Source of the DNA: Mactra quadrangularis
Taxonomy: Eukaryota > Mollusca > Bivalvia > Venerida > Mactridae
NCBI GenBank assembly: GCA_025267735.1
Contig: CM046306.1
Span: 32,195,919-32,259,918 of the forward strand
Length of the DNA stretch: 64,000 bases
Direction: 5' to 3'
Below the pieces are notes generated by a model. It ran no database searches. It had not been told where the DNA came from and saw only the letters and a program-made list of their open reading frames with translations. Of the stretch, positions 58,664-64,000 are shown in pieces. The translations under genes were made by a program, and so were the position numbers. The stretch's first letter is position 1, and every line of letters starts with the position of its first letter.

Positions 58664-58912
58664 CTGCAGCCATGGCGTAGTGGTAAGCATGTTTGACTTC
58701 CAATCCGTAAATTGCGAGTTTGAGCCCGGTCCCTATGCGTAAATTGTCGACCTCGTGGTAGGGTAAATTAGTACTGGTGATAGGAAAGTGTCCAGGAAAC
58801 CTATAGTAGAAAGAGCTGGCTGTCGTATATGTGACCTAAATATTTGTTGAATACGATTTTAAAAGCGATATAACCTTTCTGTGTTGGTGCCCTGTAAAAC
58901 CCAAACAAATAA
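58664..58912 (+). mobile_element. tRNA-derived SINE, family 2 (fuller copy)
   Basis: TGCAGCCATGGCGTAGTGGT (A-box-like) and GCGAGTTTGAGCCCGG (diverged B-box) are followed by GTCGACCTCGTGGTAGGGTA and GAAAGTGTCCAGG. AAACCTATAGTAGAAAGAGC comes next, with an end at CAAACAAATAAACAAC. It shows that the head at 9218 and the tail at 10083 were once contiguous. Confidence 0.8.
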
Positions 58913-59990
58913 ACAACACTTTATATGCTAATTGCTTACATTATCAGCTTGTATGACAATGTTCAACTCTACATGATGCAGTACACGATGACATTTCTTA
59001 TATTAATTATCAATAGGAACACACTAATAAGCCCAGTACTTTTCTGATAAAACAAATGTCTGTTAGTCATAAAATTTATGACGTACTTAGTTCATGATAA
59101 ATATTACATTGATAAAGACATAAATGTAATTGATATATGCTAGAGTAGAGAAGAGGTTAAATTTTTCAAAGTTTTAGCATCTAACATTTCTTGGTGGACA
59201 GATTTGTGTTGATGTTTTACAAAATATAAATGTAATTGGCATGCCCTAGCAAAGTCATTATCCTTTTCAAATTTTAATGAAAATTGACTTTTTACAAAAA
59301 ATAAATATGTAGTTTAAATAATTTTACAAAAGGAAAGGCAAGAGTTCAGTTTTCAATGTTAATATTATTGCACATTTCTTGGTGGACAACTTTAGGTTTG
59401 TGATTGGTATTACAATGTATGTTGTCATTTTATTTCGATTTTTATTATTTCGATAAACTTTTATGTTTATGTTTAAGTTTATAGTGTTTGTAGTCCTCAA
59501 GATACTTCTTAGAAAATTGTTTTCTAAATCACTACCAAGTTGGCGAATGAATATATCTTGGGGGACTGTCTAAGGGCTACATCTAATTGTAAACTGTAAA
59601 TAGTGTCATCCAATGACATACCCAGAATTCCCCATCAAGTAATTCCTAATTTTATTTATCTCAGGTGCTGGTCCCTCTGCTAAGATTTCTGTTCAGCCTA
59701 ATATCGGATACTGTCCCCAATCACACAAATATCACTATCGTTTTCTGTTACCCTATCTGGGTCCAAGTGTAGGCCTCTTCTTCTGACTCACCTTCCTTCA
59801 TCGTGGTCCCCCTGTCATTGTTGGGCTTGTTCCTTGTTTTGTTTCTTTCCACTATCTCGTCCTGGCATCTCTCAGGTTGTGTTTCTCCTTCTCTGACAAT
59901 AGTTCAGTAAAAAGTGAGCTACGTGTTTTGTGAGTGCTTCTTTTATGCGGTTACCGCCGGGGACCTGGCCTGACATTTACACTTTTCCGG
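58913..59990. other. No gene recognised
   Basis: AT-rich to 59640. 59640-59990 is less AT-rich (CTGGTCCCTCTGC, CGTGGTCCCCCTGTC) and may be a decayed part of the adjoining piggyBac copy, but I could not read transposase in it. Confidence 0.4.
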
Positions 59991-59996
59991 TGAACC

Positions 59997-60245
59997 TTAC
60001 ATGGGTAAGTGAACATGGCGTCTGGTATAAGTGGACACTTTTGAAATGTTTAATCGTTTCGGTGCCAAATTTGTATCTTTGCAATACTCAATGTAGCCGT
60101 TCACTAATGCAACTTCCCGTAACCTGTGGTATATAGTGTTGTACCATTTGCTGCTTTTGTGTGGGTAGGCAAAAGTCCCTAATTTCTGATCTAGAATGTC
60201 AACACCTCCCATATGCTAATAGTAATCTTCAGCAACAACTGGTTT
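59997..60245 (-). pseudogene. piggyBac transposase fragment (partial copy)
   Basis: The minus strand reads MGGVDILDQKLGTFAYPHKS and IYHRLREVALVNGYIEYCKD, the segment around the third catalytic Asp of piggyBac (DDE_Tnp_1_7) transposases. It matches 62211-62355. The sequence then jumps, via foreign DNA at about 60246-60350, to a stretch (60350-60535) that matches 63806-64000. It is therefore a deleted, rearranged copy of the element to the right. Confidence 0.85.
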
Positions 60246-60349
60246 TTTTCTATTTTTCGCTACATATACTTATTATCATGTGGAACAGAAAAAATGTCCA
60301 AATGATAAAAAGTTACATATGGTCTTATTTTTAGGACTATGGTTAGGCC

Positions 60350-60535
60350 AGAATTCTAAACAGAAAAAATTCTTATAACTAAAGTGGAAAGCGAAGTAAC
60401 TACATGTATGTTGTATACTTTGATTTATTTTTATTGCTCATATCTACATGTACATTTAAATGAATTTAAATGAAAAATGTTATTTTCACTGCAGGTCAAT
60501 AACTGCCACATAAGTTGCCATAGTTTACAGCTTCT
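60350..60535. repeat. piggyBac flank, direct repeat of 63806-64000
   Basis: CCAGAATTCTAAACAGAAA, GTGGAAAG.GAAGTAACTA, TTATTGCTCATATCTACA and TTCACTGCAGG..TGCAACTGCCAC-type words occur in the same order at 63806-64000. This indicates the same transposon region in two neighbouring copies. Confidence 0.75.
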
Positions 60536-60795
60536 TGAGCATCACGTGAAATATACAACACCATTGTTTGAAAAAATGAAATTAAAATACAAAATACTTT
60601 AAGTTAGGAAAGCAAACACAATACTTGCAACTGCTTGTATGCATGATTTATAAATTCAGCATCTGGGTGAAGATTTTTTATCTACGTCATAATTTTTGGA
60701 GAGTGAATTTGATTAAAGTTTTTTAAATCATTTATATAACCATTTAGTCATTAAGTAGTGTAAATGGATCTTATCCAATACTGTATATAATCGGG

Positions 60796-61071
60796 AGCGG
60801 ATCCAAGATTTTTCTAGGGGGCTCCAAACTTTTCAAGTGGGGATACGAAACCTCGAAACACTACCACATTATACACATTTTGCAGAAAAAGATGCAACAT
60901 AGATGATACTGATAATAAAAACTATATAACCAAAAATTAATTCAATGTTATGCTCCGAGAAAAAATGCTTCATACTACCTAAAAATGACTTACAAGCAAG
61001 AAGTATACTGACGGGCATGTAGATTTTCCAAATTCTAGGGGGGTCGGACCCTCCCCCTGCTTGATCCGCCC
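60796..61071. mobile_element. MITE with GGCGGATCCA-type ends (copy 2)
   Basis: GAGCGGATCCAAGATTTTTC at the left and CTGCTTGATCCGCC at the right are inverted. The interior matches 35571-35840 at CACATTATACACATTTTGCA and CCTAAAAATGACTTACA. Older than copy 1. Confidence 0.75.
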
Positions 61072-61382
61072 ATGAAAGAAATAGGAATGATTATTCAAAT
61101 CTGAATGAAAACTTTTAAAAATTTACAAGAACATACAGAGTATTTCATTTGGTGCATCATAATGTGTTTACACTTCAAAATAAGTCTATATGTAACTATA
61201 AGCAAGTAATAAAACAATAACAATGATATAATTTAATTATCAGAAAACAAAATCAACATACTCAGTATGTTTATCTATTTATGATTTAATGTAATTTTCA
61301 TATCATCAAGTTTTTCCTCCATACAAATGTTCTTCATACCCCATCACAAATAACCTGCAAATAATAAAATAAGACAACTACT

Positions 61383-64000
61383 TTAACCCTTTTGGCGCCA
61401 AGTTTGTCACAGAAAGTTCCAGCCAGCGCCAAGTTTATTTCGCGCTATCGTAGAAAATAATGGTCTCTGATTTCAAATTGGCATAACTTTTTTATCTTTT
61501 AAGATATCTTCATCAAATTTGGAGTGCTTTTAGGTAATCAATACATATACATAAAAAAACAACATATTGATCTTAGCTCTATTATTTATGTCTCAGTAAT
61601 ATTCCATATTTGGTAAAATATTCTAATTTGAAAAAAAAACATTACAATTAAATATTCCTGCCATCAAATTTATTCCATAATTATTAAATTTTCACTAATG
61701 GAACATTTTGATGATAGAAATGTTTAATTTTATATATTTACAACATCATCAAATGTCAAATAAACAGTTAGTTCAAAGTTTGTTATACAGTGTATAATAG
61801 TCAATGTTTTGCACAAATAATTTCATAATGGTAGCCAATGTCTTCTAATATAATTTACAAATTGTACACAACTCTAGCTGCTGCTTGCTTAAAGTTTTTG
61901 TGAGTATGAAATAATTCATGGCATGGATAAAAACACATAGGAAGGTCACATTGTTTGCATTTATAATTAGTCTGCTTCCTTTTCCAGCCAGGCGTTGTTC
62001 TGGAACTACAGACTACACAATCTGGTTTATATTTAGGGTCTTCAAACTGTCCGACAAAATGTCGCTCAGTCAATCTAACTGGCATATCTGTTGATGGCCT
62101 CCCTTGGCGCTTTGATTTCTTTTCATAATTCTCCAACAGTCCATCAATCACTTTCTCTGAATTGTTTTGCAGATATTTTCTTGCTGCCATCTTCCGTATC
62201 TTTACAATACACAATGTAGCCATTCACTAATGCAACTTCCCGTAACCTGTGGTATATAGTGTTGTACCATTTGCGATTAATTTCTGATATAAAATGTCAA
62301 CACCTCCCATATGCCGATTGTAATTTTCAGCAACAACTGACTTTTCTATATTCCTGAAACCTTTGTCTGTACCTTTTTGTCTGATTCTCTTGTCGATAGT
62401 GTTGTTTGTGTCCATTGTCTACAGGAAATGTACACGTTTTGTATCGTGCCAGGCACAGGCAATCATGTTGTCACTCCTCATGAATAGAGGATCACCTCCC
62501 TTAGCCAAGTTTAGTCTTTTAGGGTAAAGATTTGCTGGCATGCCTTTTCTACCCGCATTTACAGTCCCAGTCGCGCCAATCTTTCTGTTCTCCAACTCGC
62601 TGTACAATATCGAAGATGTATAAAAATTGTCTGTATATACTTTATGTCCATAATTTTCAAATCCAATGAGCAAATCTAAACAAATACTTTCAGTTACAGA
62701 AAATCCATCCTGTGTAAGTTAAGAATTTCAATGCTTAACCAGTTTTGCTTTCACACAGCGCATACTGTTTTATCTACCATTTATAAGGCTTTGATGGAAG
62801 ATTTGTTTGAAACTTACTCTTCCTTTGAACTTCACAATGCTTTCATCTGTTGAAATTTCTCACCTTGGTCCATACGCTGTTAGATATGTTGGTTCACAAA
62901 TATCCATAAGGGGACGACTTTTCCACAGAGGGTCATATCCTTGAGATCCTTGTTCTGGGCGAACTTCTTCATTATTTGCGAAGTGAAGGAATGATGTTAT
63001 AAGTTTATATCTGTTTCTGGACATAATGTCTGAGAATGGTTAACGAGAAAGTCTATACTCCGACTAATAGTTCTCAAGTTTATTTTTTACATAACCCCAT
63101 ACATATCTGTAAGGCAATGTAGGCCTGAATTTCAGATACGTAGGTTTCAACCCAGTTGTGAAAACGAGAATGGAATGATAGTCCTGTTGGATTGTCAAAG
63201 AACTGAAGGGAGTACCTATTTGTTTCATTGGCAATCAGTTCAAAAGCTTGGTCTGGAAAAAACAATTTGAAGTAGTCTACAGGCATGTAATCAAGAGTCT
63301 GTTTAGAAGTTTTAAATCGTTTACTTGATTTATGCATTGATACGATATTTTATTGGACTTCCTTGTGTTTGCGAATAGCTTCTCTCAGTTCCTTTATTTC
63401 TTGCTGTATTTTTTCTGTTGTATTACAAAAACTTATTTCCTTTAAACCTTTCTTAATTATCTCATTTTTCCTAACTATTTAAGGTAGCTAAATCCTACCA
63501 TAACTTTTCTAAACCTTGAAATGAATGTTTTATGATACAGGAAACAATGTTTCTATCATACGTTTTATCTATTTATGTTGTTTTTCTGCTTTATCAGTGG
63601 TAACATTGGCGTCTGGGCACAACCAGAAAGCCTGAATCTACCATTCATGGGTTCTAATTCTCTCTTTTGCAGTTAAATATACCCTTTTAAACTAAAATGT
63701 CTCCTCTACACGATGTGAACCTACAAATTTCCTTCTAAATGATTTTTTTCTAGTAGAACCTCAGTTATGTGCTAAGCTGGGCACACTTGATTTTCTTGTC
63801 TCCAGAATTCTAAACAGAAATAAAACATCATGACAGTAGTGGAAAGGGAAGTAACTAAGTTGTATTTATAAATTTATTTTTTATTGCTCATATCTACAGC
63901 ATAAAACTACTTGTACATTACAACAAATATAAGAATTTGAATGATAATTTTATTTACTGCAGGCTTGCAACTGCCACGTAACTAGTCATAATTCACAACT
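61383..64000 (-). mobile_element. piggyBac element, incomplete at window edge
   Basis: TTAA at 61383-61386 followed by CCCTTTTGGCGCCAAG fits a piggyBac end: TTAA target site with a CCC tip. The transposase lies inside on the minus strand (61855-63337). The other end is not reached before 64000, as 63806-64000 is still element-like (it recurs at 60350-60535). Confidence 0.75.
61855..63337 (-). pseudogene. piggyBac transposase, disrupted
   Basis: Minus-strand pieces in order are as follows. 63337-63080 is N-terminal (DYFKLFFPDQAFELIANETN). Near 62860-62830 is STDESIVKFKGR, with the first catalytic Asp (codon 62847-62845) and the usual FKGR. 62673-62419 has GHKVYTDNFYTSSILY, with the second Asp. 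62415-62227 has MGGVDILYQKL, with the third Asp. 62223-61855 has a Cys-rich zinc finger (CVVCSS, CKQCDLPMCFYPCHELFH). An in-frame TAG lies at 62421-62419. At least two frameshifts lie near 62220 and 62160, and frame changes affect 62680-62830. All three Asp are kept, but the gene is inactive as written. Confidence 0.9.

Overview
The window is eukaryotic and, by inference, from a bivalve mollusc. It is AT-rich, its genes are split by GT-AG introns, and most of its length is repeat. Several repeats resemble families I associate with bivalve genomes: tRNA-derived SINEs, an AGCTCGAC-ended element, and a GAGGGCCCAAAGGGCCC interspersed repeat. I cannot name the species.

Two protein-coding genes can be supported by hand-joined exons. 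(1) On the plus strand, at 45680-56166, nine exons encode a 497-residue ADP-ribosyltransferase of the PARP family with a complete H-Y-E catalytic triad and a C-terminal UBA-like domain. It also has an acidic N-terminus and a charged linker. A 33-nt in-phase cassette exon may exist in its last intron. (2) On the minus strand, at 31028-26763, three small exons encode an 83-residue protein. It has a signal peptide, a short Arg/Ser/Tyr-rich extracellular part, one membrane helix and a Cys-Cys-Lys-Lys end. The exons are too short to show as long ORFs, but they join in frame at consensus splice sites.

The rest is mobile or tandem DNA. 1-2400 is a satellite of two mixed ~97-98 bp unit types. 4.9-6.5 kb has a SINE with a 13-bp target-site duplication and a hairpin element. 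6.5-19.8 kb is a block of trinucleotide-derived (GTT/GCT) repeat with 45-bp and 81-bp minisatellites. Within it, a unit of about 4-5 kb carrying a SINE and an AGCTCGAC-ended element has been duplicated in tandem, and the second unit has a 1.25-kb insertion. 18-25.3 kb holds composite repeats marked by AGCAGAAGGAT or CAGTAAGAT palindromes, a 22-bp repeat and three copies of a ~370-bp unit.

28-45.5 kb is dense in terminal-inverted-repeat elements. One has identical 123-bp ends, and others include TA-flanked elements, a decayed mariner, a fold-back element with long arms and a CCCAGCAGGC-ended element. A three-level nest contains a pogo-like deletion derivative and a 2.1-kb hAT-type element with a perfect 8-bp duplication. 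59.9-64.0 kb contains a piggyBac transposase broken by a stop and frameshifts, and a rearranged partial second copy.

All calls are by eye. Exon joins, family names and repeat boundaries have not been checked by alignment or transcript data.
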